Origin: Sulfurospirillum sp. UBA2217 | Lineage (GTDB): Bacteria > Campylobacterota > Campylobacteria > Campylobacterales > Sulfurospirillaceae | Direction: 5' to 3' | Length of the DNA: 64,000 nucleotides | Assembly: GCA_002328495.1 (NCBI GenBank) | Contig: DCUJ01000012.1 | Coordinates: 312,860-376,859, forward strand | Part shown: positions 9,201-17,484 of the stretch, piece by piece | How the letters are laid out: each line of letters opens with the position of its first letter | Position numbering within the stretch: position 1 is the first letter of the stretch | Program-made: the position numbers and the translations under genes | Notes under the pieces: model-generated | Databases searched by the model: none | The model's input: the letters and a program-made list of their open reading frames with translations, nothing else | Told to the model about the DNA's origin: nothing

Positions 9201-10183
9201 ATGCAATCAATAATTTTACATATTTATCAAATTTTGAAGCATTTACAAATCTAGCCGATAGGAATATGGCTGCTCTCTTAGATTTAAATATTTCTGCTCG
9301 AGGAGCAAGCAATACTATTCTTTCAAATTATACTTCATTATGCTACGCCAAAGATGGTAATTTAACAACAACGATAAGCGCACCTCTTGTCATTGACCCA
9401 TCAACAGCACTAACAAAAATATTATGGTATGACCAACTCCATGGCGACATAAATGGTAGCACTTTACTTTCTGGTGCCATGTCGTATTTGATGGACTTTA
9501 ATCGTACACAATTTGACAGTACTGATATAAACGGTACTGCACACATCCAATATCGTGTTAATTTTGACCGCAACGAAACAAAGGTTGTCAAACCTATTCG
9601 TTTTCGCCTCAACACTGTTCAGTTTGCCGATAATGATGGTGCTACAGGCATTCAGTTAATTGATCAAAACGCAACATTTTACTACGGAAGGGCACATGCG
9701 CCTGATTATAGATTCCCTAATCGCGATGGTAATGCCACCATTTACTATGAAGTCTATTGTAAAGATTGCAATACTACCTTTAGAAATGCAATGGGTATCA
9801 CTGGAAACGAAAGTGTGAATGCCCTTAATTGGTATCAAAATGCTTTACATATAAACACAGCTGGTGTTGTAGCACCTGTACCACAAATTATTGCCAATTT
9901 TTCAAATACAGGTCTTACAAATATTGATCCCGTTTCAATCCAAAGATTGACACTTCAACCTGCGACAGCTCTTCCTTATATGGATAAGGTTGATTTAAAC
10001 AGCCCATCTTGGTTGGTGCATTACCCAGAGTACTTTACCGTTGAATTTTACAGCACAGGATCTTGGGCAGGGGCAGGATTTGTCAAAGAGAATCAATCCA
10101 ATGCAATCGATACGAATACCACTGTAGGTGAGCACATCCATAAAAGTGCACCAACCAAAGCCCATAAAAGGTTGAATTGGTGA
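6284..10183 (+). CDS. Large secreted MshQ-like / DUF11-type pilus-associated protein
   Basis: A 1299-residue exported protein, probably an adhesin or pilus-tip component. A hydrophobic segment at about residues 27-43 (KNFLFLSFFIATTSSAG) acts as signal peptide. The N-terminal third has motifs shared by large repeat-containing surface proteins: AYLYWSG near residue 130, GGWSLIVEY near 250 and VSIYDGF near 272. A DUF11-like beta-sandwich follows at about 440-475 (PGDYVEYTLDLNNSGTEAAE). The C-terminus has FYYGRAHAPDYRF near 1131 and a Cys pair, which recalls the DUF6701 end of MshQ. It is rich in Asn, Thr and Ser and more A+T-rich by eye than its neighbours, suggesting surface exposure and rapid change or transfer. 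AAGGAG precedes the ATG. It overlaps the next prepilin gene (TGATG). The MshQ assignment is inference. Confidence 0.65.
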   Translation: MYSLLNRYITILKSNLSFFSNKIKLKNFLFLSFFIATTSSAGFLVKNERNFTLRNTNGTTGVNIYGDFNVTGAPILCVKENNKCSWNYTGLLANADSMFLNDKPTSQIPLNSSSADLTIPTDATITKAYLYWSGHIHGTTATQAAYDAATSGYNSVVFRTPDGNDHTITANVNDNTKVNYYTYLNDTINTKGFRLFYQATADVTDIVKNGGYASNKKQFTVGNIKTTAGVDDYLYEPEVSGNVTWGPMGGWSLIVEYTRPVASGQNYKNVSIYDGFKFLLPPTNQTESIDINISGFLTPLTQVPTGSMAFYAMGSEKKLTGEKAKLSNKNSVLQDVYNSINPVNEFLNDSISIFGTHLNSTRIFNPGIDLDVFNISTSCKNAGGATVACIDSNQTSTLLQLSVKNNNNTSDQSFPGMIAFSVDIYQPDISSFRKDSNTSATQILYPGDYVEYTLDLNNSGTEAAENITIFDTFSSSVGGDMLLDLIDRNATAIKNSIRLKTYAEANYHCAIGSTDPACASLTKDANCSVDYADNNTSQATKVWCNVPYMAVNARELMKFTIQIRDDYNQSLPEQNATNIAYAEYYNAATHEKISILGKSNINTAGTVGGSLAYNSIMDVVDSYNNTYDYYSPVGLKTRIANSSNNVLEAVYLGSDSANPNPTLYTGPTYDMLVLFKLSNATCTEDSNLSDTADITATFAVGANQYTAVSNAFTLVKKAKKVAKIKTHFIDWNKLSLNLIGNNCVNNSSITGNLKGVPQCVNGNENKIQNLMTVDVTECVTAPTGKDAACNSEAYNASGSKGNIYPPKYNNTYGCLMCLSDKVNGNNNCSRDTFAIRPNDFNSSIGINQLFTAEANNTIDFRADMFGGTGTLDYNESMNTSFVLDLNISDSNKTCTNPSIQISPNIVFTNGLNSNTYTFEDVGDFNLTLHEINGTEFALTDIDDTSDINRFITPFIRQIKIIPASFQIDGNFTNAINNFTYLSNFEAFTNLADRNMAALLDLNISARGASNTILSNYTSLCYAKDGNLTTTISAPLVIDPSTALTKILWYDQLHGDINGSTLLSGAMSYLMDFNRTQFDSTDINGTAHIQYRVNFDRNETKVVKPIRFRLNTVQFADNDGATGIQLIDQNATFYYGRAHAPDYRFPNRDGNATIYYEVYCKDCNTTFRNAMGITGNESVNALNWYQNALHINTAGVVAPVPQIIANFSNTGLTNIDPVSIQRLTLQPATALPYMDKVDLNSPSWLVHYPEYFTVEFYSTGSWAGAGFVKENQSNAIDTNTTVGEHIHKSAPTKAHKRLNW

Positions 10184-10845
10184 TGCGTCGTGCCACTTCT
10201 ATGATAGAACTTGTGATTGCTATTGTGGTCATGGGTATAGCGGTTATGAGTTTACCCCTTATTTTGACACAAAGCCAAAACAGCAACGCGATGGCATTGC
10301 AACAAGAAGCCATACTTGCAACAAAAACAAAACTAGGCTACTTACTTTCCTATGAATGGGATGTTAATTCATACGATGCAACAGCAGGTGTCTCACGTGT
10401 ATTAGATACCACCGCGTCTGCAAATGCCGATGATGACTTTAACACAACAAGCATAAGACGGGTAGGTCATGTTATGGCAGATACGCGGCGTAGATTGAGA
10501 GATGATATGGCAACGGCAACGACCGATGGCAATGCTGAATGGGCAAATGCTGCACTTGAAGATATTGATGACTTTGATGGAAGGGATGAAAACACAACGA
10601 TAGCCTCAGAAACCATGGATTATATCTTTAATTTACAACTACACTCAACTGTCAATTATGTTTCCGATAGTGCAACATATGCGAATCAAAATATAAATTT
10701 TATCTTTGATGCCAGTACGACATTTACAAACCCAACCAATATTAAAATGATTACGGTCACAACAACGGGGACTAACATCAACATGGTTTTGCGAGCTTTT
10801 GCCTCCAATGTAGGCGAAAGTGGCATACTGAAACGAGCATGGTAA
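10183..10845 (+). CDS. Minor prepilin (MshD/PilV-like)
   Basis: A 220-residue protein with a class III (prepilin) leader: MRRA followed by TSMIELVIAIVVMGIAVMSL, that is, a very short basic leader, glutamate at mature position 5 and a hydrophobic helix. A prepilin peptidase would cut after Ala4. The rest has short beta-rich segments and no family signature I can name. The ATG at 10183 was chosen over TTG 10177 and GTG 10180 because it gives the correct leader and forms TGATG with the upstream stop. It is probably a minor pilin or pseudopilin that works with the next two genes. No assembly ATPase, platform protein or peptidase is in the window. Confidence 0.75.
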   Translation: MRRATSMIELVIAIVVMGIAVMSLPLILTQSQNSNAMALQQEAILATKTKLGYLLSYEWDVNSYDATAGVSRVLDTTASANADDDFNTTSIRRVGHVMADTRRRLRDDMATATTDGNAEWANAALEDIDDFDGRDENTTIASETMDYIFNLQLHSTVNYVSDSATYANQNINFIFDASTTFTNPTNIKMITVTTTGTNINMVLRAFASNVGESGILKRAW

Positions 10846-11735
10846 TGAGACGCGCTTTTACGATGTTAGAACTGGTCATGGTTATAGTTATTATGGGCAT
10901 TATTGCCAGTATTGGTGCTGATATCATTGCTTCCATGTACAGTAACTACCTTCGTTCACGCACCATCAACCGCTTAGAAGCCCAAACGGAAATCACCTTA
11001 GAGCAGATAGCTAAACGACTTCAATACCGCATTAAAGAGAGTGTTATCGCACGAAAAACAGGAAGTAACCCTTTAGCCGTATCAGATACTTCCGTTGATA
11101 GCACCTACAATATATTAGAATGGATTGGGGCTAGCAATGAAAGCTTTTTAGGTACACCACGCCCTGGATGGAGTGGATTTATAGACCTTGACAGTAACGA
11201 GACCAACAGAACGACCAGTACTCTCAAAACATCTGAAAGTAATCTCACCGATGCTGCGAATACTATTAGCGCATTAACAGAAGGGGTTATTGACCTTACT
11301 GGTGGGAAAGAAGCGGCCCTTATTTTTAAAGGAATAGCTTACAACATGACCGATTTTGGATGGGGAAACGCAAATAACATTGATGGTAGTGCTACACTTA
11401 AGGTAGGAGTAGGTGCGAGTATTGATATTTTGACAATAAATGACACTATTCCTACGGAGATTACAGAACAATATGCCCTTGCCCATACCGCCTATGCTAT
11501 CGTTCCAAGCACGGCTACCCCAACGGATTTTAATTTAACTTTACGTTATAACTACCAACCTTGGCACGACGAAGAGTACACCGATGGAAACACCTCTGTT
11601 TTAGCCGAACATGTAAGTCTTTTCCGCTTTAAACAAGATGACTCTCTCTTGCGTCTCAAACTCTGCTTACACGACAACAACGAAACGGGTGTGGGCGAGA
11701 TGATCGTCATTTGTAAAGAAAAGGTGGTTTACTAA
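10845..11735 (+). CDS. Minor prepilin (MshO/PilW-like)
   Basis: A 296-residue protein with the leader MRRA followed by FTMLELVMVIVIMGIIASIG, a textbook class III signal with Phe at +1 and Glu at +5. The long C-terminal domain after the pilin helix and its position before a PilX-like gene fit MshO/PilW-type minor pilins. The C-terminal part contains a Cys pair (LKLCLHDN and EMIVICKE) that could form a disulphide. The ATG at 10845 overlaps the upstream stop as TAATG. An in-frame ATG at 10839 would add two residues only. Confidence 0.75.
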   Translation: MRRAFTMLELVMVIVIMGIIASIGADIIASMYSNYLRSRTINRLEAQTEITLEQIAKRLQYRIKESVIARKTGSNPLAVSDTSVDSTYNILEWIGASNESFLGTPRPGWSGFIDLDSNETNRTTSTLKTSESNLTDAANTISALTEGVIDLTGGKEAALIFKGIAYNMTDFGWGNANNIDGSATLKVGVGASIDILTINDTIPTEITEQYALAHTAYAIVPSTATPTDFNLTLRYNYQPWHDEEYTDGNTSVLAEHVSLFRFKQDDSLLRLKLCLHDNNETGVGEMIVICKEKVVY

Positions 11736-12181
11736 TGCGCAGAGGTTTTAGTCTTATCACGGCACTGGTGTTTATGATTCTCGTTGCAACACTAGGTGCA
11801 CTTGCCCTTTCACTTTCAACATCATCTGTGAAGCAAACCAGTGATTTATACCTTAAAGAACAAGCTGAACTCTTAGCCCTTAGTGCTACAGAGTATGCAC
11901 TTTTAGCGATTTCTGCTCATAATTTTAATGCTAATTGTTTAAATACCATTAACTCAACCTATACACAAGATGGTGCGACAACACTTTTTGATATTAACAT
12001 AACACTCTATTATCTGGGTAATGGCTTACCCGCAAACTGCAACACTTTAACCAATAATCTCAACAATATTGATACCAATGATTCTAATCGTACGGTTATC
12101 ATTGATACCATTGTAAGCTCAGCAACAGGTATCTCCACAGAGCCTATACGTTACCATCGCCGCACCATCCAAAAACCCTAA
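11735..12181 (+). CDS. Minor prepilin-like protein (MshP/PilX/GspK-like)
   Basis: A 148-residue protein with the leader MRRG followed by FSLITALVFMILVATLGALAL. Position +5 is Thr, not Glu. Loss of Glu5 is typical of PilX/MshP and GspK proteins, which sit at the tip of the pilus or pseudopilus. The body is short, with two Cys (NANCLNTI and PANCNTL) that may pair. TAATG overlap couples it to the upstream gene. It is the last gene of the operon and is followed by a 91-base gap and the hpf promoter. Confidence 0.7.
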   Translation: MRRGFSLITALVFMILVATLGALALSLSTSSVKQTSDLYLKEQAELLALSATEYALLAISAHNFNANCLNTINSTYTQDGATTLFDINITLYYLGNGLPANCNTLTNNLNNIDTNDSNRTVIIDTIVSSATGISTEPIRYHRRTIQKP

Positions 12182-12221
12182 AGTCACACAAAAAACACTC
12201 CTCTTCATTTAAGCTTGCATT

Positions 12222-12230
12222 TGTTATACT
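12222..12230 (+). promoter_or_regulatory. Extended -10 promoter of hpf
   Basis: TGTTATACT lies 42 bases before the hpf start, with no convincing -35. It separates hpf from the prepilin operon. Confidence 0.5.
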
Positions 12231-12272
12231 TTTTACACAAACCCCCAAAGTGGGGAAGGAAAAGGAGACAAG

Positions 12273-12788
12273 ATGAATACCAGTATCGTAGGAAAACAGT
12301 TTGATTTGACCGAGCCTATCAAAGCGTATATTGATAGTGCTGTTGATTCACTCAAGAAGTATAATCTCGATGTTATCTCTGTACGTACGGTCATTTCAGC
12401 CGATGAAAAAAATGGCAAAAAAGGCTTTAGTGTTGAATTTGCAATCAATATGGCACACAAAAACACCGTGGTCATTCAACAAAAAGACAAAGACGTCTAT
12501 GCTGCCATTGATTTAGCCATTGAGCGCGCTAAAAAAGTACTCAGACGCCACCATGACAAAATCACCAATCATAAAAAATCTGAAGCCCAAATCATTGAAG
12601 ATGTTACCTTAGAGGGAAGTGATGATGAAATCGTTCCTATGCGTTTAGATAGTTACAAACCCATCGAAGTTGAAGATGCGATGAATGAGCTTCGAGCCTC
12701 TGATAAACAATTTATGGTTTTTCATGACATGGACGATAAATTTCGCGTCATGTATAAAAAATCTGATGGACGTTTTGGTTTGTATTAA
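12273..12788 (+). CDS. hpf: Ribosome hibernation promoting factor, long form
   Basis: Long HPF inactivates ribosomes in stationary phase by dimerising 70S particles. The 171-residue product has the N-terminal S30AE/YfiA domain (about residues 1-95: VGKQFDLTEPIKAYIDSAV, then VYAAIDLAIERAKKVLRRH) and a C-terminal dimerisation domain (about 115-171) ending QFMVFHDMDDKFRVMYKKSDGRFGLY, which is the signature of the long form. AAAGGAGA precedes the ATG. It has its own promoter and a strong terminator downstream. Confidence 0.95.
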   Translation: MNTSIVGKQFDLTEPIKAYIDSAVDSLKKYNLDVISVRTVISADEKNGKKGFSVEFAINMAHKNTVVIQQKDKDVYAAIDLAIERAKKVLRRHHDKITNHKKSEAQIIEDVTLEGSDDEIVPMRLDSYKPIEVEDAMNELRASDKQFMVFHDMDDKFRVMYKKSDGRFGLY

Positions 12789-12797
12789 CCTATTTTT

Positions 12798-12832
12798 ACG
12801 TAGGCAAGAGGGTAAAACCCCCTTGCCTACGT
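12798..12832 (+). terminator. Terminator of hpf
   Basis: A hairpin of ACGTAGGCAAG(A)GGG against CCCCTTGCCTACGT with a 5-base loop and a one-base bulge lies 10 bases after the hpf stop. The opposite gene recG has a smaller hairpin, GCCAAA/TTTGGC, near 12845-12858. Confidence 0.7.
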
Positions 12833-12865
12833 TGCACTAAAGCTTGCCAAAAGTTTGGCAGAAGT

Positions 12866-14671
12866 TTAGGTTTTAGCCTCATCTACTCTCTTCTTTGCTG
12901 CTTTTAAAATCGCTTCATCCTCAGCCATATCAAACCAAACTAATTTTTTCCCACTCTGAATGATACCCTCAACAACATCGCCCCCTTGACGATATTTAAG
13001 GTCAAGTTCTGCTATTTCAAACCCATCCAATGTCTGAGAAAATGCCTCTAAGCGTTCGCTACTTGAGAGGTGTGTATAGAGATAACAGTACCCCTTTAAA
13101 CCGTTGCGACTCACCCTTCCACGCAACTGATGTAAACTCGCAAGTCCTAAACGCTCCGCCCCTACAATGACAATGGTGGAAAGTCTTGGCAATGAAATTC
13201 CTACCTCCACTACAGTGGTAGAAATGAGTAAATTGCCCTCCTCTTTAAAGGCTTTCAGTTTCTCCTCTTTGTGTTTATCTTTGCCATGCGTGACATAGAC
13301 TTTTTCAAAATGCTTCTCCCAAAAACCTCGCCCCTCATCGATGGATTGGTAATTGACCATTTCACTCTCTTCGACTAAAGGGTAGACGATGATGCATTGA
13401 TGACCCTCCGCTATTTCGCTTTTTACATGTAAAACAAGCTCTTTAAAATCTTTTTTACGCACAACATTGGTGGTAATATCTTTTGGAAATGGCAACATTT
13501 TAATAAAAGAAAAATCAACCAACGAAGCGTGTATCATACTCAATGTTCTAGGAATGGGGGTTGCTGAAAATTGTACATAATGAGGATGCCATGATGATTG
13601 TGAAACAATGGCTGAGAGTAATGCACGCTGTTTGGTACCAAATCGATGTTGTTCATCGACCATAACAAGCGCACATTGGGGTAAATTACGGAACAGCAAG
13701 GCGTGCGTGCCTATTATAAAGTCTGCTTGTATCACATCGTCGTTATTTTTTTCCTCTTGCGTGACCAACGCTACTGTTACATGTAAGGGTAAAAACTTCT
13801 GTGCTTCTTCAAAAAGTTGGTTTGCCAGCAATGTTGTCGGTGCCATTAAAATGGATTTGTGAGGGTATGCCATCATCACGCACGCTAAAATCACCATTGT
13901 TTTTCCACATCCCACATCTCCCATTACCACACGTTTTGTAGCATATTCTCCCACAAAATCGTGCTTAATTTCATCAATGACTTTACACTGATCAGAGGTC
14001 AAAGTAAAAGGTAAACTTTTTACAAAGGCTTTTTCATCACCTTCTAAAAAAATCGATGAGGGCAATCGGACATTTTTGTGAGAGAGTTTTTTGAGAAAAT
14101 TAAAAATCTCTACAAATTTTAAAAGCGACTGCGCATAAGAGGGCATTCGTTTAGAGGGAAAATGCCATTCCAACACTGTTTTTGCTTCTTCTACATGTAA
14201 GCCCTCTTCGCACAATGAAGCTTCATCCAAGTAGCGTTTCATCAGCTCTATGACTGTCTTATTTTGAAAGGGTGTTTTATATTTGGGGATAATCGTATTG
14301 ATAGAGGTAACTACTTTGGGCTGTACCATCTGCAAATAGAGTCCATTTTTCTGCACTTTCCCCGTAATGTACATCTGTGCATCTTGTTTAAAAAGAGCTT
14401 TATGGTAAGGTTTTGGCGCAAAAATGACCCCATCAAGATGTGTCTCCCATGCCTCCACCCAACAATGGATTTGAAACACTTTGGGCGTTTGCTTGGTAGA
14501 GAGAATCTTTACATGTACAGTATTGGTCTGCTCCAATACAGGAGTAAGGCAAAGCGTTGTGTCTTCATAGGTGTGGGGCAGCAACAAGGCTAAATCAAGC
14601 CGTGTGACTACCCCTAGTTTTTTAAATCGCTCTTTGTCGATAGGGTCAAGGTTTTGCACGTTTGGTGACAA
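12866..14671 (-). CDS. recG: ATP-dependent DNA helicase RecG
   Basis: RecG remodels stalled replication forks and Holliday junctions. The 601-residue product has an N-terminal wedge/OB region (to about 200) and two RecA-like motor domains with Walker A GDVGCGKT near residue 254, motif II DEQH followed by RFG, motif III FSATPIPRTL, and motif VI QLRGRVSRNG. It is about 90 residues shorter than the E. coli protein, as is usual in Campylobacterota. Two TTACATGTAA copies lie inside the gene (13424 and 13777), both read as Leu-His-Val, plus near-matches at 14193 and 14512. The start overlaps the 3' end of the M16 gene by 26 bases, so the two are co-transcribed. Confidence 0.95.
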   Translation of the reverse strand: MSPNVQNLDPIDKERFKKLGVVTRLDLALLLPHTYEDTTLCLTPVLEQTNTVHVKILSTKQTPKVFQIHCWVEAWETHLDGVIFAPKPYHKALFKQDAQMYITGKVQKNGLYLQMVQPKVVTSINTIIPKYKTPFQNKTVIELMKRYLDEASLCEEGLHVEEAKTVLEWHFPSKRMPSYAQSLLKFVEIFNFLKKLSHKNVRLPSSIFLEGDEKAFVKSLPFTLTSDQCKVIDEIKHDFVGEYATKRVVMGDVGCGKTMVILACVMMAYPHKSILMAPTTLLANQLFEEAQKFLPLHVTVALVTQEEKNNDDVIQADFIIGTHALLFRNLPQCALVMVDEQHRFGTKQRALLSAIVSQSSWHPHYVQFSATPIPRTLSMIHASLVDFSFIKMLPFPKDITTNVVRKKDFKELVLHVKSEIAEGHQCIIVYPLVEESEMVNYQSIDEGRGFWEKHFEKVYVTHGKDKHKEEKLKAFKEEGNLLISTTVVEVGISLPRLSTIVIVGAERLGLASLHQLRGRVSRNGLKGYCYLYTHLSSSERLEAFSQTLDGFEIAELDLKYRQGGDVVEGIIQSGKKLVWFDMAEDEAILKAAKKRVDEAKT

Positions 14672-15941
14672 CTGAGAAACTAAGCTTGGTAATCTCGTTG
14701 TGCTTTCTTATAAAGTTATTGAGCTCTTCAAGGCTTAAGGTTTCAATCTTTTCAAGTTGCTTTTTTGAGTGCCCCAAGGCAAATCCACCGTAATACTCAA
14801 AAAAAGCACGAGAAAGTCTTTGCGAAAGCGTTTCATTGCGCAGTGGTTCAGAGCCCAATAAGAAGCGTTTAGCTTGCGCTAACTCCTCCATCGTTGCCCC
14901 CTCTTGTACAAAACGTTCAATCTCTTCTTTAACGATTTTCTTGGCATCGTCTAAATTTTCATTTTTGGTTTGTAAATGTCCTGTAAAGCTACTGTGCGAT
15001 TTTCCCACACTGGTGCGACTGTAGCTCGAATACGCTAAGCCACGCTTGACACGTATCTCTTCCATCAATCGACTGCCAAAGCCACTCTCTCCTAAAATAA
15101 AACTTGCTACTTTAGCTTTATAGCTCTCTTCATCACCACTTTTCATATAAAAAGGTGCCCCAAAGTAGATATAGGCTTGTTCACTCTCCTTAAATGTCAC
15201 AATCTCTTTTTCATCACTTTTAGCATCAAAATAGGACATTTCTTTGGTTTTACCCTGCTTAATCTCGCTCAAGACAGGCGCAAGCATTTTTTGAAGCTCA
15301 TCGAGTGCGATATCACCACCTGCAACAATAATCACATTTTCTAAAACCATATGCTCTTTGTAAAACGCTTCTACCTCTTTAAGTTTCAACGCTTTAATAC
15401 CTTTAATGTCACCATAGTAAGGGTGTGCAAACGGTGTTTGAGCAAAAAGAATTTTTTGTAAATTCAAATTGGCGATGTAGTCAAAATCACTCTCTTTACT
15501 TGAGAGCATCCCTAAGGTCATCAATTTTACTTTTTCAAAACTCTCTTTAGAAAAATTGGGACTTTTGAGGAGTTTCGTGAGCATCCCAATCGCATAGGGA
15601 AACTGATCTTTCAGCGAAGAGAGTTCAAACACCAAGGTTTCCGTTCCCGCATTGGCACCTAAGGAGATGGCACGAAACTCTAGCTCTTCCGCAAAGGCGG
15701 TTGAACCCATCTCTTTGGTTCCTTCTCCTAGCATTGCTGCCGTAAACTTAGCAATCCCCTCAGTATTACCATCTTCCATGCTTCCGCCATTTTTAATCAC
15801 CAACTGTAACGACACCAAAGGTAAAGAGGTATCTTTTTCAAAAACAATGGGCACGTCCACCCCATGAACCGATATTGTACTTATCTCTTGAGCCACCAAA
15901 ACTCCTCCTAAAATCATTAAACTTACTACTAATTTTTTCAT
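14646..15941 (-). CDS. Periplasmic M16-family protein lacking the zinc site
   Basis: A 431-residue protein with a cleavable signal peptide (about 17 residues, ending VLVAQ) and two M16 halves. The region where active M16B peptidases have the inverted zinc motif HxxEH reads GIAKFTAAMLGEGT, so the metal ligands are missing. The C-terminal half keeps the RGLAYSSYS block with the Arg/Tyr pair that binds substrate. M16B enzymes often work as a catalytic plus a non-catalytic subunit; this looks like the non-catalytic kind, but no catalytic partner is nearby. It overlaps recG and mqnC (4 bases). A role in periplasmic proteolysis or as an outer-membrane assembly accessory is only a guess. Confidence 0.8.
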   Translation of the reverse strand: MKKLVVSLMILGGVLVAQEISTISVHGVDVPIVFEKDTSLPLVSLQLVIKNGGSMEDGNTEGIAKFTAAMLGEGTKEMGSTAFAEELEFRAISLGANAGTETLVFELSSLKDQFPYAIGMLTKLLKSPNFSKESFEKVKLMTLGMLSSKESDFDYIANLNLQKILFAQTPFAHPYYGDIKGIKALKLKEVEAFYKEHMVLENVIIVAGGDIALDELQKMLAPVLSEIKQGKTKEMSYFDAKSDEKEIVTFKESEQAYIYFGAPFYMKSGDEESYKAKVASFILGESGFGSRLMEEIRVKRGLAYSSYSRTSVGKSHSSFTGHLQTKNENLDDAKKIVKEEIERFVQEGATMEELAQAKRFLLGSEPLRNETLSQRLSRAFFEYYGGFALGHSKKQLEKIETLSLEELNNFIRKHNEITKLSFSVVTKRAKP

Positions 15942-16987
15942 AAAAACGTCTCCAAAATCGTATACGATGTATCGCGTTTTGCAGGAATACTTCCTATATC
16001 TTTGATGAGCTTCACCATTTCTGCTTGATTCATGCGATTTTTTGCACCTGCAGCTTTCACTACATTCTCTTCCATCATCGTACTTCCCAAATCATTCGCT
16101 CCAAACATCAATGCCAACTGACCAATATAACTGCCTTGCGTCACCCATGAACTTTGGATATTTTTAAAATTATCCAAATACAAACGACTCACCGCTAAAA
16201 GCCTTAAATAACGATTGGAGGACTGTTTTTTAATTTCAGGATGCTCTTTTTTTAATTGTGTAAAATCACTCTGAAAACTCCACATAATAAAGGCTCGAAA
16301 CCCCCCTGTTTCATCTTGAAGCGTGCGAATCTTTTCCCAATGCTCCACAATCTCTTCATCGCTTTCCAAGGTTCCAAACATCATCGTTGCGGTTGTTTTC
16401 ATTCCGATTTCATGAGCTGCTTTGTGCACATTGAGCCACGATTGACTGTCTAGCTTTTTTGGAGCTATCAGTTGGCGTACACGCTCACTCAAGATTTCAG
16501 CTCCAGCCCCTGGGATGCTGTAAAGCCCTTTTTTTTGAAGGCGCGTTAAGACTTCGTGATACGATATTTTTGAGATTTTAGCAATGTAGTCTATCTCAAT
16601 CGCTGAAAATCCATGAATCGTAATGGTAGGATAATGCGTACTAATCCACGCTACCAAATCCTCATACCACTCAATTTTAAGCTTGGGATGTACGCCTCCT
16701 TGAAAAAGTATCTGCGTTCCACCAATCGCCAAAAGCTCTTCAATTTTTTTGCCTATCTCTTCGTAAGAGAGCACATACGCCTCATCTTCCTTATGGTGTC
16801 GATAAAACGCACAAAACGAGCAATCCACCCAACAGACATTGGTGTAATTGATATTTCTATCGACGACAAACGTGGTCATGTTTTCGGGGTGTAGCTCCAT
16901 CTTGCGCTCCCACGCCCTCTTGCCCAAGGCATTAAAATCCGCTTTTTGAATGAGCTCTAACGCCTCTTGGTTACTCATACGTTTCAT
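15938..16987 (-). CDS. mqnC: Cyclic dehypoxanthine futalosine synthase
   Basis: Radical SAM enzyme of the futalosine route to menaquinone; it cyclises dehypoxanthinyl futalosine. The 349-residue product has the cluster motif CWVDCSFCAFYR near residues 52-63, with the CxxxCxxC spacing followed by FYR that marks the MqnC/MqnE group, then GGTQILFQGGVHP and HGFSAIEI, which are typical of MqnC. Menaquinone is the only quinone of Campylobacterota, so the gene is essential for respiration. It overlaps both neighbours by 4 bases, in the middle of a six-gene minus-strand run from hemL to recG. Other mqn genes are not in the window. Confidence 0.93.
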   Translation of the reverse strand: MKRMSNQEALELIQKADFNALGKRAWERKMELHPENMTTFVVDRNINYTNVCWVDCSFCAFYRHHKEDEAYVLSYEEIGKKIEELLAIGGTQILFQGGVHPKLKIEWYEDLVAWISTHYPTITIHGFSAIEIDYIAKISKISYHEVLTRLQKKGLYSIPGAGAEILSERVRQLIAPKKLDSQSWLNVHKAAHEIGMKTTATMMFGTLESDEEIVEHWEKIRTLQDETGGFRAFIMWSFQSDFTQLKKEHPEIKKQSSNRYLRLLAVSRLYLDNFKNIQSSWVTQGSYIGQLALMFGANDLGSTMMEENVVKAAGAKNRMNQAEMVKLIKDIGSIPAKRDTSYTILETFL

Positions 16988-17484
16988 TGCAATCCTCTGT
17001 TTGCTAAAAATAAACTGCCCAGTGGCACGACGCTAAGCCCTAGAAAAAAAGGTACAGGCTCTAAAAGCTCATGGCGCATTAACGACAAAACACTCACAAA
17101 AAGCACCCCATACGCCCCCAAACGATAGGGCGAAAGTGCTCCTTTATAACTGTTGACTAGATTTTTGAAGCTCTCTTTAAAACCTATCTTAGGAGCCTGT
17201 TTCATTGCAGCTTCTTCGTGTTGCCCACCTTCATCTGTCTCTTCGTCGTCGTACAAATCATAAGGGTCTTCGTACTTTTTTAATACATCTTTGTCTTCAC
17301 CAAAAGCACCCGCTTCCACACGACGCTCCACCATTGTTTTGTAGGACATAAACGTCGCAAAGGTGATGAGTGCCGATGAGGCAAAGGCAATTTGGGTGTT
17401 TAAAAACCACCCATTGCCTATCCATAAAGAGACTAAAATAAGCACACCATCCAACAAGGCAATGCGTTGCCACATTTTAAGCAT
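16984..17484 (-). CDS. Inner membrane protein of unknown function
   Basis: A 166-residue protein that I do not recognise by function. It has hydrophobic segments near residues 8-25 (IALLDGVLILVSLWIGNG), 30-50, 120-138 and 145-162, separated by a charged, acidic loop (KYEDPYDLYDDEETDEGG). The ATG at 17484 forms ATGCTTAA with the stop of the upstream gene; longer starts at 17496 or 17532 lie deeper inside that gene. It belongs to a membrane-protein pair with the AtpI-like gene between hemL and mqnC, an arrangement that I recall from Campylobacter. Confidence 0.75.
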   Translation of the reverse strand: MLKMWQRIALLDGVLILVSLWIGNGWFLNTQIAFASSALITFATFMSYKTMVERRVEAGAFGEDKDVLKKYEDPYDLYDDEETDEGGQHEEAAMKQAPKIGFKESFKNLVNSYKGALSPYRLGAYGVLFVSVLSLMRHELLEPVPFFLGLSVVPLGSLFLANRGLQ

